Positions 8,131 to 14,902 of a stretch of 23,944 nucleotides of DNA are shown piece after piece. Under the pieces are notes generated by a model. It ran no database searches, had not been told where the DNA came from, and worked only from the letters and a program-made list of their open reading frames with translations. The translations under genes were made by a program, and so were the position numbers. Numbering within the stretch: position 1 is the stretch's first letter; every line of letters begins with the position of its first letter. Origin of the DNA: a virus. Where the stretch lies: positions 1 through 23,944 of the IMG/VR virus record IMGVR_UViG_3300046535_000201. The stretch is one strand, 5' to 3'.

Positions 8131-8450
8131 AAATTTTTTCTCAAGCAAACAGGAATTGATGTAAGAATATCTGGGTCTCCGTCTATTAACCCAGTTATTG
8201 AATTTCCCAAAACTTGGTTACCTAAAACAGGCCAACACCAAAAAACATTTTGGGATAATTCTAAAATTAATACATTAACTTTTCTAATCCAGAACGGATT
8301 AGACTGATCTACTTGAGCAGTAAAAGTTGAAGTTGTAGAGCCAAGCGTTTCAGAATTTCGCTTAACTCTACAATTAGAGAGGATAGCCGCCGAGTGATAG
8401 TCGGCGGCTAAATACCCATTACTTGAAAGAACTTCAATGCTCGGGACCAT
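8127..8450 (-). CDS. hypothetical tail protein between tail tube and chaperone, 107 aa
   Basis: I do not recognise this protein. It starts at an ATG preceded by AGGG and overlaps the chaperone start as ATGA, so it is part of the coupled tail operon. It has mixed strand character with several aromatics (SNPFWIRKVNVLILE, NVFWCWPVLGNQVLG) and no signal peptide; the hydrophobic part is too short and too polar to call a membrane span. Its place between the tail tube and the chaperone is usually empty or holds a minor tail protein, so a virion role or a role in tail assembly is the best guess. Confidence 0.65.
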   Translation of the reverse strand: MVPSIEVLSSNGYLAADYHSAAILSNCRVKRNSETLGSTTSTFTAQVDQSNPFWIRKVNVLILELSQNVFWCWPVLGNQVLGNSITGLIDGDPDILTSIPVCLRKNL

Positions 8451-8467
8451 GCCTAATCCCTAACTAA

Positions 8468-8881
8468 TTAGCTCTGGAGATAAAGAGCATCATCACCAGT
8501 AATCTTCCAAGTGCCACTCGCCTTAGCCGTAGTCGAGCCGCCAGCAAGTTTACCTGGGATAATCCAACCAGAACCATAGTAGTACAAATTCATATTAGCT
8601 ACGCCGAGGGGGTACAGGTAAAACTTTGACTTAGTAGAACCTGTGCCAGCCTGCCAAAGAACTTTAGAGGTGGAATCATAGTTACCGCCAAAAGTTCCCG
8701 TCCAACCCGCTAAGCCCTTAACAAAGTTTTTCCAACTATTGTTTAAAGGAGTAACATCTACTAAAGGCTGATCATAATCGATAGACCAATCTAACTGTTC
8801 TCCGACAGGAGAAGCAGTTGAGCTATTATCTGGGCTAACGTAGATAATAGCACTTTTTCCATGAATTGCATTTGAAGACAT
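8468..8881 (-). CDS. major tail tube protein
   Basis: This 137-aa protein fits the small phage tail tube family: an N-terminal strand (KSAIIYVSPD), then EQLDWSIDYDQPLVDVTPL, the typical GWTGTFGGNYD strand-turn around residues 59-69, a long loop, KFYLYPLG, and a final strand pair (ASGTWKITGDDALYL). Such proteins stack as hexameric rings to form the tail tube. The gene has a good ribosome binding site (AGAGGAA, six bases before ATG), as expected for a highly expressed structural protein. It lies upstream of the chaperone and tape measure. No sheath gene accompanies it, which supports a non-contractile tail. Confidence 0.85.
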   Translation of the reverse strand: MSSNAIHGKSAIIYVSPDNSSTASPVGEQLDWSIDYDQPLVDVTPLNNSWKNFVKGLAGWTGTFGGNYDSTSKVLWQAGTGSTKSKFYLYPLGVANMNLYYYGSGWIIPGKLAGGSTTAKASGTWKITGDDALYLQS

Positions 8882-8894
8882 TTAATTTCCTCTT

Positions 8895-9866
8895 TTAGTG
8901 TAGAGTGTTTAATAAAGCCTTTGCACGATTATTAAAAGTTTGTCCTTGGATCAATTCAAAAGCTAGAGCAGCCTTTTCCTGTCTTTCGTAGTCATTTGAA
9001 AGAGCCTTCCGAATCTCGTGCTCTAATTCATGTGGGGTTGAAATCGTAGGAACACAATCTCCGAAAGTATCTATCACCTCTTGTCGTTTATCACAAATCT
9101 GAAAAGCCTTACAAGCTGCTACCTCATATGCTCGAGGGTTCATACTTAAGGCAGTTGGGTGCTCTCGGTGCATATTCAAGATAATTTTAGAAGAAGCATA
9201 CCATTTAGAAATTTCAGTATTATCTATAAACTGCATTCCCTTAAAGAATGGAAATAAAGGGCTACCAGCTAAAATACCCCAAGCCCCATAAATCTTTAAG
9301 TCGATTCCTGTCCAATCTACCTGTTCAAGCATCTCAACTCTATTCTTCCAACCTGTTCCTATTAAAAGAACATCCGAAGAATATTCTGGGTCAGAATCTA
9401 CAGGTTTATGAACTTCGGGGTCAAAAGCGTGTGGAATATAAGACCATCCCCTCTGAGCTGAAATAGCTTCAGTTGTAACTAAATTTACATCTGGATAACA
9501 ACTAGCCCATTCAGATTGGTGTTGATCTTCGTAAGGAGATTCAGTAAAGATTATTGTCGTCTTAATATTACAATGCTTTAAAAGTAATAAAGCTACTGGA
9601 TGAACATTAAGACCAGAAACAATAATAACTTGATTAGCATCAAAGTAAAGTGCTTCAAGAACAATTGTTTCACTAGCCTTTTCTGACATTAAAATCTGAT
9701 TTTCAGAGTGTTCAGGAACTGCCTTCTGGTGATAAGCATAATGCTTATTCATATAGTAGTCTTTAATGTTTTCTTCCCCCACAAGTTTCGCAAGCGCATT
9801 ACGATACCCTCGGGCTACATCCCAAACACTAAAGGTACAAATTGGCCAAACAAAAAGAATTCTCAT
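8895..9866 (-). CDS. CgeB-like GT-B family glycosyltransferase embedded in the tail module
   Basis: This 323-aa protein begins MRILFVWPICTFSVWD, a GT-B first strand and loop. It has a central Rossmann strand (VLLIGTGWKNRVEML) near residues 165-180. From about residue 220 it carries the C-terminal pattern of the CgeB/YkvP glycosyltransferase domain: KIILNMHREH, MNPRAYEVAACKAFQICD, then CVPTISTPHELEHEIRKAL and a final helix FNNRAKALL. It should transfer a sugar from a nucleotide-sugar to an unknown acceptor in the cytoplasm. The start overlaps the tail terminator stop as ATGA, and the tail tube follows 13 bases later, so it is transcribed with tail genes. That context suggests modification of a virion protein or of the host surface, but the target is not visible. 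Confidence 0.8.
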   Translation of the reverse strand: MRILFVWPICTFSVWDVARGYRNALAKLVGEENIKDYYMNKHYAYHQKAVPEHSENQILMSEKASETIVLEALYFDANQVIIVSGLNVHPVALLLLKHCNIKTTIIFTESPYEDQHQSEWASCYPDVNLVTTEAISAQRGWSYIPHAFDPEVHKPVDSDPEYSSDVLLIGTGWKNRVEMLEQVDWTGIDLKIYGAWGILAGSPLFPFFKGMQFIDNTEISKWYASSKIILNMHREHPTALSMNPRAYEVAACKAFQICDKRQEVIDTFGDCVPTISTPHELEHEIRKALSNDYERQEKAALAFELIQGQTFNNRAKALLNTLH

Positions 9867-10276
9867 GAGGTGCTAGGTTCTTTCCATGCCCGAAAATTAC
9901 AAACCCAGTAACGACGAAAATTTTCATCTTTATCAAGAAAGAAAGGTGGTCCTAGACAATCAATAGCCTTATAGCTAACTCCTGATAAAGTTACATTTAA
10001 CTGAGCAACTAATAAAGTTCGTGCTCTAATAGCGCGTAAAGCAGGACCATTATTATCGTCCCTAACCCCTCGAACAACTATCTGAAAATGAGGAAATTCT
10101 AGACGAGTCTGAGTTCCTCCAGTTCCGAGGGTAGGCTCGTCAACTTCTCCCCCAAAATACTCAAGAACTGCTATTGCCATATCTGGATCTGGAGGCATCT
10201 CATTATAAAAGATGCTAGTATTAACAGATCCAAATCCATTCGCTGCTAAAAGCGCAGCTATTTCAGCACCAAGCAT
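9863..10276 (-). CDS. tail terminator / minor capsid-type tail completion protein
   Basis: This 137-aa protein fits the family listed as 'minor capsid protein' and understood as a tail terminator, which caps the tail tube and joins it to the head. The signature is GAEIAALLAANGFGSVNTSIFYNEMPP split across residues 3-29, then FPHFQIVVRG, a helix ending ARTLLVAQL, and DCLGPPFFLDKDENFRRYWVCNF near the C-terminus. I chose the ATG at 10276 because it overlaps the previous stop as TAATG and leaves a normal family N-terminus; a longer frame to 10342 only reads through the upstream gene. The stop overlaps the glycosyltransferase start. Confidence 0.8.
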   Translation of the reverse strand: MLGAEIAALLAANGFGSVNTSIFYNEMPPDPDMAIAVLEYFGGEVDEPTLGTGGTQTRLEFPHFQIVVRGVRDDNNGPALRAIRARTLLVAQLNVTLSGVSYKAIDCLGPPFFLDKDENFRRYWVCNFRAWKEPSTS

Positions 10277-10833
10277 TAGAGTAACCCAGTTCCTCCAGGC
10301 GACCCTGCTCCAGAAAAAGCGCCTGGGGCATAAGTTTCCCAATTACTAAAAGCCGTAGAGACAGCTTGCATTAAAGAAGGTCTGATTTGTTCTCCTCCAA
10401 TTAAATTTACAGGAACTTCAATATATTTAGCCTGTCCAACACGATGTTTATACATTAAATTTTCGTGCTGGATAGCCGCATATGCTTCTGCTCCTGAACC
10501 TTCTTTTCCTGCCCAAATTGAGACTGTAATTCCATTTGGGTCTATAGTAGCTTCAACATCACAGTCAACGCTATCTCTTAAAACTCCACTAACATTCTTT
10601 CGCCAAATTCCAGTTTTAATACCAAAACGAAGGCTAGTGGGTTTCATTCCAACAAGTCTTTTACCTACTTTTCCAATATAAATTGGAACATATTTTTCTT
10701 TGATTTCTTTTACAATCCTCTTAGCTAACAAAACTTCTTCTTTTGCCGCAGCCTCAATAGTTTCTTTCTCAAGTCTAGAAATAGATTCACTAAGTTCTGT
10801 GAATCCAAAAGCTTCCCAAGTATAGGTAATCAT
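10276..10833 (-). CDS. HK97 gp10-like head-tail connector / tail completion protein
   Basis: This 185-aa protein has an amphipathic N-terminal helix (ELSESISRLEKETIEAAAKE, residues 13-32) running into a basic region and VLRDSVDCDVEATIDPNGITVSI split over residues 86-108, then AYAAIQHENLMYKHRVGQAKYIEV in two parts. Its end is Gly/Ser/Pro-rich (AFSGAGSPGGTGLL). A helix, a basic loop, then strands with a 'Y A x I Q H E N' motif near a 'G x x K Y I E x P' segment is the usual layout of HK97 gp10-type neck proteins. It overlaps the upstream gene as ATGA and the next as TAATG. Position between head-closure and tail-terminator genes agrees with this role. Confidence 0.75.
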   Translation of the reverse strand: MITYTWEAFGFTELSESISRLEKETIEAAAKEEVLLAKRIVKEIKEKYVPIYIGKVGKRLVGMKPTSLRFGIKTGIWRKNVSGVLRDSVDCDVEATIDPNGITVSIWAGKEGSGAEAYAAIQHENLMYKHRVGQAKYIEVPVNLIGGEQIRPSLMQAVSTAFSNWETYAPGAFSGAGSPGGTGLL

Positions 10834-11171
10834 TGTAATTCTAAAGTAATATGGTGATTACCTAATTCGTCATCAACAATATTAACATCAATTAAAGGAG
10901 TCTGCCTAGGAACATATCCCTCAGGAAGTGTAATTCTATCTTTAACGTCAATTAAAATTGTTGATAAAAGAAAAATTTTCCCACGAGCAGTAATTGTTCG
11001 TCCTTGTCTATCGACAACTAAATGATTCCCCATCTCAACTCGACAATCAGAAAAGTAGGCAGACCCATAAGTCGCTCCTGCACCTCCCCCGGTATACCCG
11101 GTCCAAGGTTCAATCATTACTGATTGCGGCATGAAGTCTGCCCACTCATTAACTGTCGGTTCGGCGCTCAT
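10830..11171 (-). CDS. head closure (stopper) connector protein
   Basis: This 113-aa protein is strand-rich with no catalytic motif. After an N-terminal segment (NEWADFMPQSVMIEPWTG) it has YFSDCRVEMGNHLVVDRQGR, then RGKIFLLSTILIDVKDRITL and GNHHITLELQ. The 'I D V K D R I T L P E G' pattern near the C-terminus is common in small head-closure proteins, where a D-R-I motif introduces the last strands. Such proteins form the ring below the adaptor that keeps packaged DNA inside the capsid. It overlaps its neighbours as ATGA on both sides. The assignment is by motif impression and order. Confidence 0.65.
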   Translation of the reverse strand: MSAEPTVNEWADFMPQSVMIEPWTGYTGGGAGATYGSAYFSDCRVEMGNHLVVDRQGRTITARGKIFLLSTILIDVKDRITLPEGYVPRQTPLIDVNIVDDELGNHHITLELQ

Positions 11172-11644
11172 ATAGTCGTCAAAGGATTAGTTGGGTTTAA
11201 AGTAGGCTGAGGAGCATTAGGATGATTATCTAATCCTATTCCAATTGTCGGAGAAACCCAATCTGAATTAGCCTGCTGGGCTTCCTTATCCGAGATAGAG
11301 ATACCGCCAGCATAAGGAACCTGATGACCCGCTCCTCTAGCTCTTAGCATTCCTGCTAATTTTGTATAGAATACAATATCATAAGAAATGAAAAATTCAC
11401 TAATTTTCTTTGACTTAATATTCCCAGCAGAAGCTACGAGGGAATCGCAACAGGCTGCTGCTGCCATAAAGACATTAGCCTCCTGGGTAATCATCCAATA
11501 AATCTCATCATCCTGTAAAAGTTGACGAGTGTATTTTGTATCCTGAACGAGAAAACGCACCTGCATTAACTGCCCCAGAGTTGCTGGGGGATAAGTTCCT
11601 ACTGTAGAATCACTAAATTTAGAAGGGTCGTAATCCCATGCCAT
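11168..11644 (-). CDS. head-tail adaptor protein (connector ring, gp6-like)
   Basis: This 158-aa protein is mainly helical after residue 20. It shows LGQLMQVRFLVQD, the segment LLQDDEIYWMITQEANV, and a following helix rich in Ala (MAAAACCDSLVASAG) that leads to KSKKISEFFISYD. A sequence like 'vR~li~Dtd...qllsDeei~~~l' followed by an Ala-rich helix is characteristic of adaptors that bind beneath the portal. The C-terminal third is polar and Pro/Asn-rich (HPNAPQPTLNPTNPL). The start has a weak AGG eight bases upstream, and the stop overlaps the head-closure gene as ATGA. Confidence 0.75.
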   Translation of the reverse strand: MAWDYDPSKFSDSTVGTYPPATLGQLMQVRFLVQDTKYTRQLLQDDEIYWMITQEANVFMAAAACCDSLVASAGNIKSKKISEFFISYDIVFYTKLAGMLRARGAGHQVPYAGGISISDKEAQQANSDWVSPTIGIGLDNHPNAPQPTLNPTNPLTTI

Positions 11645-11653
11645 TTTTGAAAC

Positions 11654-12073
11654 CTACATAGTAGCGCGAACCCAAACAGTAACTGGAGGAGTTGTAGCTG
11701 TGCCAAATCTCGCTCTAAATTGAGAAGCAGATAAAAGTGTAGAATACCAAAGACCATTACCAGTTGCAGTATTAACTGCTGTCTGAGTGCCTGTCGAGGG
11801 TAGCATATTCTGAGTTACCCAAGTAGTTCCGTTATCAGCACTAACCTCAAAAGTTATAGTTCCTGTCCAAGACCCAGTTATCTGAACTCCTACATACTTA
11901 TACCCACCAAGATTAACTCCAATACACCCTGTAGAGTTAATAGAAGCACCGGCACAAGTATTAGTAGTTAAAGTTGCTGTAGCAGTAATCGGCTTAACAT
12001 TAGAAATTGTTTGAGCCGAAAGAACTGGGGCAAATACAATAGCACAAAGAGCGAAGATAAAAATCTTCTTCAT
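11654..12073 (-). CDS. signal-peptide protein with beta-sandwich domain, unknown role
   Basis: From the ATG at 12073 the product is 139 aa and begins with a clear Sec signal peptide: KK, a hydrophobic core IFIFALCAIVFAPV, and LSA before a probable cleavage ahead of QTIS. The mature part is a strand-rich domain with GYKYVGVQITGSWTGTITFE and DNGTTWVTQNM, a pattern seen in several phage virion proteins and surface beta-sandwich domains. I prefer this start because AAGAGG lies four bases upstream; the frame is open 12 codons further, but that would bury the signal peptide. An export signal is unexpected in a head-completion cluster. It could be a lysogenic-conversion or surface protein, or a virion protein that has kept or acquired a leader. 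Confidence 0.75.
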   Translation of the reverse strand: MKKIFIFALCAIVFAPVLSAQTISNVKPITATATLTTNTCAGASINSTGCIGVNLGGYKYVGVQITGSWTGTITFEVSADNGTTWVTQNMLPSTGTQTAVNTATGNGLWYSTLLSASQFRARFGTATTPPVTVWVRATM

Positions 12074-12081
12074 ACAACCTC

Positions 12082-12306
12082 TTACGATTGGGTACCAACA
12101 ATAGTCCAAGTAGGACTAGCTTTTGACCCAGTATTAATATAAAGCTTTTTACCTGTTAAATCAACAAGAAGTGACCCAGGATTAGCCTTATATGTATTAG
12201 CGTAAGTAGTGCTGGTATTAATAGTACCAGTAAAAGTAGAGAGTGCTGCCTGGCCGAAAAGAAGTGCGCCGACTTTAAAAAGACCGCTAGAACCTGTCTG
12301 AGCCAT
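12082..12306 (-). CDS. small putative virion protein, 74 aa
   Basis: I cannot name this protein. It has an N-terminal Gly/Ala/Ser-rich part (TGSSGLFKVGALLFGQAAL) and a C-terminal motif SLLVDLTGKKLYINTG followed by SPTWTIVG, a short strand-turn-strand unit often found in phage capsid-fibre or tail-fibre proteins ('G x L Y x x T ... W'). It is preceded by a GGAAGG ribosome binding site and lies eight bases before the signal-peptide gene. A capsid-surface role is possible. Confidence 0.6.
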   Translation of the reverse strand: MAQTGSSGLFKVGALLFGQAALSTFTGTINTSTTYANTYKANPGSLLVDLTGKKLYINTGSKASPTWTIVGTQS

Positions 12307-12357
12307 TATACCCTTCCCATCTCTAATAGAATGTTAGAGCCATCCGGGTTTGGATTG

Positions 12358-12498
12358 TTAGGCTGGCTTAATCATTCGTTGATCTAAAAATTGCGATATT
12401 TTATGAGTCGGTAGATTACTCACATCTACCGACTCACCCTTTTTAAACGTCTTACCTTGAAAGGAAATATCCTTCAAAGCTACATATTTAGAAGCCAT
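12358..12498 (-). CDS. small 46-aa protein directly after the major capsid gene
   Basis: This gene is short but well supported: a near-perfect ribosome binding site (TAGGAGG) lies six bases before the ATG, and the frame is open to TAA at 12358. The peptide has the pattern KYVALKDISFQGKTFKKGES, then VDVSNLPTHK and QFLDQRMIKPA at the end. A short strand, a 'G k t f k k G e x V d' turn and a C-terminal 'q R x i k p' resembles small proteins found between the capsid and connector genes of other phages. Their function is unknown; a small SH3-like fold would fit. Confidence 0.75.
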   Translation of the reverse strand: MASKYVALKDISFQGKTFKKGESVDVSNLPTHKISQFLDQRMIKPA

Positions 12499-12513
12499 GC
12501 CTGCCTCCTAAAA

Positions 12514-13506
12514 TTACGCAACACAAGCCGAGAAGAACGAACCAAGGTCAGCGCCGATAAGCTTATCCGCGAAAGCAATTTCACTTTCAACTCGGACGGT
12601 CTCAAGACCTAACCAAGGCATCGGGATACGATACGAAGCAATCGTATTCCCCAACCCCCTCGAAATCCCCTTCCACATGAAAACGTAACCCGCCGAAGGT
12701 TCCATAATCGAGGGGGACTTGTTAACGTAGCACAGAAGAGCGTTCTTACCCGCAGTCAGAGCGCCGGTAAAGGTCGTGCTACCCGGAGTCTTAGCCGCTG
12801 TGTTCTTCACTGACTTACTAACGAGAACTCGCTCAACAGTGAAGATCTTAGCTAGAGCAGCTTCATTAGCAATAGCAGGATTACCAGGGCCAGCGCCATA
12901 CTTGATAAGATCGATAATATCAGGATGACGAACCAACTTCTGATAGACTTCAAAGCCGAGAACGAATGCGTTAGCTTCAAAGCCCGTTCCCTTGAGGATA
13001 GCTGCCTGTTCCGTCTGGACATCCTCGATAGGAGTCGAGGTGGGGTCATTCCAGAGAGGAGCAACAGTGATGTCAGAACCAGTCGAACTACCAGTCCACT
13101 TGCTGGTAGTGAAGAAGTCAGAAACCCACTGGAGTTCCTGACGGAGTAGAAGCTTACGAGCCACATAACGAGTGGCATCGCGCTCCATATTCAACGGTTC
13201 ATCCGCGTTCGCATCTTCCTGCTCGTCTACGTCCTTATGGTAAGCGTAAACCGTGCAGTTATACGACGGGGTGTTGTCGATGTCGTATCCCCCGCCTGCT
13301 GACTCCTGTGCTACGCCCCTAGGCTGGGCATCATCACGAAACCAGTCATCCTTAGTATAGATGAAATAGCGATTCGACTTTTTATCTACAGGAACGTAAG
13401 GGAACACCTTACCGCAAATAAATGCGTCCTGAGACTGGATATACGCGACCGACATATTTGTTAAAGGTCGGTCTACGTGTACCTGTGAAAGATAAGGACT
13501 CGGCAT
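12514..13506 (-). CDS. major capsid protein (HK97 fold, inferred)
   Basis: This 330-aa protein matches a widespread phage capsid family. The N-terminus runs LSQVHVDRPLTNMSVAYIQS and reaches KVFPYVPVDKKSNRYFIY. It then has DWFRDDAQPRG and AGGGYDIDNTPSYNC, followed by AYHKDVDEQEDANADEPLNM and the helix RDATRYVARKLLLRQELQW (the family's spine-like helix), and an A/P-domain region ending with VRVESEIAFADKLIGADLGS. The gene has a strong ribosome binding site (AAGGAG) and a GC-richer codon choice than most neighbours, in line with high expression. It follows protease, scaffold and decoration genes. The short N-terminal region before the fold suggests that the scaffold is a separate protein, which matches the upstream gene. 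Confidence 0.93.
   Translation of the reverse strand: MPSPYLSQVHVDRPLTNMSVAYIQSQDAFICGKVFPYVPVDKKSNRYFIYTKDDWFRDDAQPRGVAQESAGGGYDIDNTPSYNCTVYAYHKDVDEQEDANADEPLNMERDATRYVARKLLLRQELQWVSDFFTTSKWTGSSTGSDITVAPLWNDPTSTPIEDVQTEQAAILKGTGFEANAFVLGFEVYQKLVRHPDIIDLIKYGAGPGNPAIANEAALAKIFTVERVLVSKSVKNTAAKTPGSTTFTGALTAGKNALLCYVNKSPSIMEPSAGYVFMWKGISRGLGNTIASYRIPMPWLGLETVRVESEIAFADKLIGADLGSFFSACVA
12655..12716. repeat. inverted repeat of the dispersed CGAGGGG word, 9-bp arms, in the capsid gene
   Basis: CCCCCTCGA at 12655-12663 and TCGAGGGGG at 12708-12716 are exact reverse complements with 44 bases between them. They lie in the 3' part of the major capsid gene. This is the longest arm match found among the pairs. 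Confidence 0.6.
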
Positions 13507-13534
13507 TGAAGAATCTCCTTAAATACTAAAACAG

Positions 13535-13945
13535 TTACGAAGCGCGATGCGGATTCGCGCAGTTGATAACAGCGGTGATTAAGTTACCAGCAGCAGAAGC
13601 TCCAGCAACGTTCACCACGGCTCCAACGACATACTCTGTGGAATCCGTAGCAACCGTCTTAGCATCAGCCTGACCATCCGAGCTAGTCCCAATAAGGTTA
13701 CCAGCGGTGAGAGATGCATCAGCCTGAATCATCGTTTCGCCAACTACGACGACATCAACCGGATCACCAGTTGCTCCAACAGGAGACTGAATAACCCCGA
13801 TGGGGATGTCGGTAGCGCCTGTACAAAGAATAACAGCATTATCGGCACTAATTTTTACGAACTTATACTGAACCGTTGCCGCCGTCAAACCTGTACCAGC
13901 GATAGCGCCAGACAGCTTTACCGGCATTGCTCCTAAGAAAGGCAT
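13535..13945 (-). CDS. capsid decoration protein (DUF2190-like)
   Basis: This 136-aa protein is small, Ala/Gly/Val-rich and almost wholly strand-forming, as expected of head decoration proteins that bind at capsid trimer positions. Features are AATVQYKFVKISADNAVIL in the first third, DIPIGVIQSPV, VDVVVVGETMIQADASLTAG in the middle and GAVVNVAGASAAGNLITAVI at the end. The order of 'G V ... A ... G d x V ... v . G . . . v . a . a ... G . l' is typical of the DUF2190 family. It has a strong ribosome binding site (AAAGGAG) and sits directly upstream of the major capsid gene, its usual partner. Confidence 0.8.
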   Translation of the reverse strand: MPFLGAMPVKLSGAIAGTGLTAATVQYKFVKISADNAVILCTGATDIPIGVIQSPVGATGDPVDVVVVGETMIQADASLTAGNLIGTSSDGQADAKTVATDSTEYVVGAVVNVAGASAAGNLITAVINCANPHRAS

Positions 13946-13975
13946 GGATAATCTCCTTTATATTCTAAAAATGAA

Positions 13976-14902
13976 TTACTGCTGTTCCTTACGATACTGC
14001 TTAACAAGCTCAGGATTCTGCTGGCAAGCCTGTTCGAAAGCCTGTTCCTTAGAAATCCCGTTAGCAGACTTCGTAACGAGTTCCTCTGCCTTAGCCTGGA
14101 GCTGAGCTTCTGCCGAACCGACAGAACCTCCGCGGGGCGAACCTAACTGATTCTTCAGAAGATTGCTCTGCTCAATCTGAGCTTCCGCAGCCTTAAACAG
14201 ATCAACCATTCTAGCGAACCCAACCGGATCAGCAGCCTTCATCTTCTGGAACTTCTTGATGTCGTTATCTTCCGCCTTCTCATCAAGATTAAAAGGAGTA
14301 GCCTTGAACGATTTGAGAAGAGTAACCATCTCAGTATGATCACGCTTTTCAATCTCGGACTTCAAAAGAGCATCCGAAGTGTCGAGGCGCTTCTTGAGTT
14401 CAGCGTTCTCAGCCGCCGCCTTCGCAATTTCATCGTCGCGCTTCTTGAGCTCTGCACTAACCTGCTTCTCAACTTCAGTCTTAATAGCCTGTTCATCCAT
14501 TTCAGTATCATCCTTTTTTGACATCATTGGGGTCTGCATTCCCGAATCACACATCTTACACATCTGATCATGCATTGCCTTCAAAGCATGAACTGGGTGC
14601 CCATCGGGATGCGGGCCAGCCCCATACTGAGAAATCATTTTAGCGAGATTATCCTTCTGAGCCATCAACTGATTCTTATGGTCAGGATGTAATCCCCCAG
14701 CTCCAGGTTGAGCTTGAGGCTGAGGAGTTCCTCCGCCAAACTGTGGAGTTCCACCATTCGGCATCATAGGAGTTCCACCACCCCCAAAAGGAGGCATACC
14801 ATTTAAATCTTTCAAAATATCATCAGCAGTAGAATCTCGCTTAGTAGTGTCAGTTTCCTTAGATAATCCTACAATACGCTTGATGACTTCTAAAAAGTCC
14901 AT
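13976..14902 (-). CDS. possible internal start: separate scaffold protein nested in the 422-aa gene
   Basis: Met115 of the 422-aa protein (ATG at 14902) has the sequence AAGGAG six bases upstream, at 14909-14914, an ideal ribosome binding site. Initiation there would give a 308-aa scaffold product lacking the protease-like and DUF-like N-terminal parts. Nested scaffold genes that share the 3' end of a protease gene are known in lambda (C/Nu3) and other phages. The caveat is that AAG GAG also encodes Lys-Glu, so the match could be accidental. Confidence 0.45.
   Translation of the reverse strand: MDFLEVIKRIVGLSKETDTTKRDSTADDILKDLNGMPPFGGGGTPMMPNGGTPQFGGGTPQPQAQPGAGGLHPDHKNQLMAQKDNLAKMISQYGAGPHPDGHPVHALKAMHDQMCKMCDSGMQTPMMSKKDDTEMDEQAIKTEVEKQVSAELKKRDDEIAKAAAENAELKKRLDTSDALLKSEIEKRDHTEMVTLLKSFKATPFNLDEKAEDNDIKKFQKMKAADPVGFARMVDLFKAAEAQIEQSNLLKNQLGSPRGGSVGSAEAQLQAKAEELVTKSANGISKEQAFEQACQQNPELVKQYRKEQQ

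Noticed and set aside
10277-10342. Longer N-terminus for the tail terminator (start at 10342)
   Set aside because: It is only open frame inside the upstream gene; the family start is the ATG at 10276 (TAATG).
14513-14519. A AAA AAG slippery heptamer in the 422-aa scaffold gene
   Set aside because: The heptamer is in frame, but a -1 slip meets TGA after one codon and would give only a truncated 245-residue protein. It may be an accidental Lys-Lys pair; kept only as a note.
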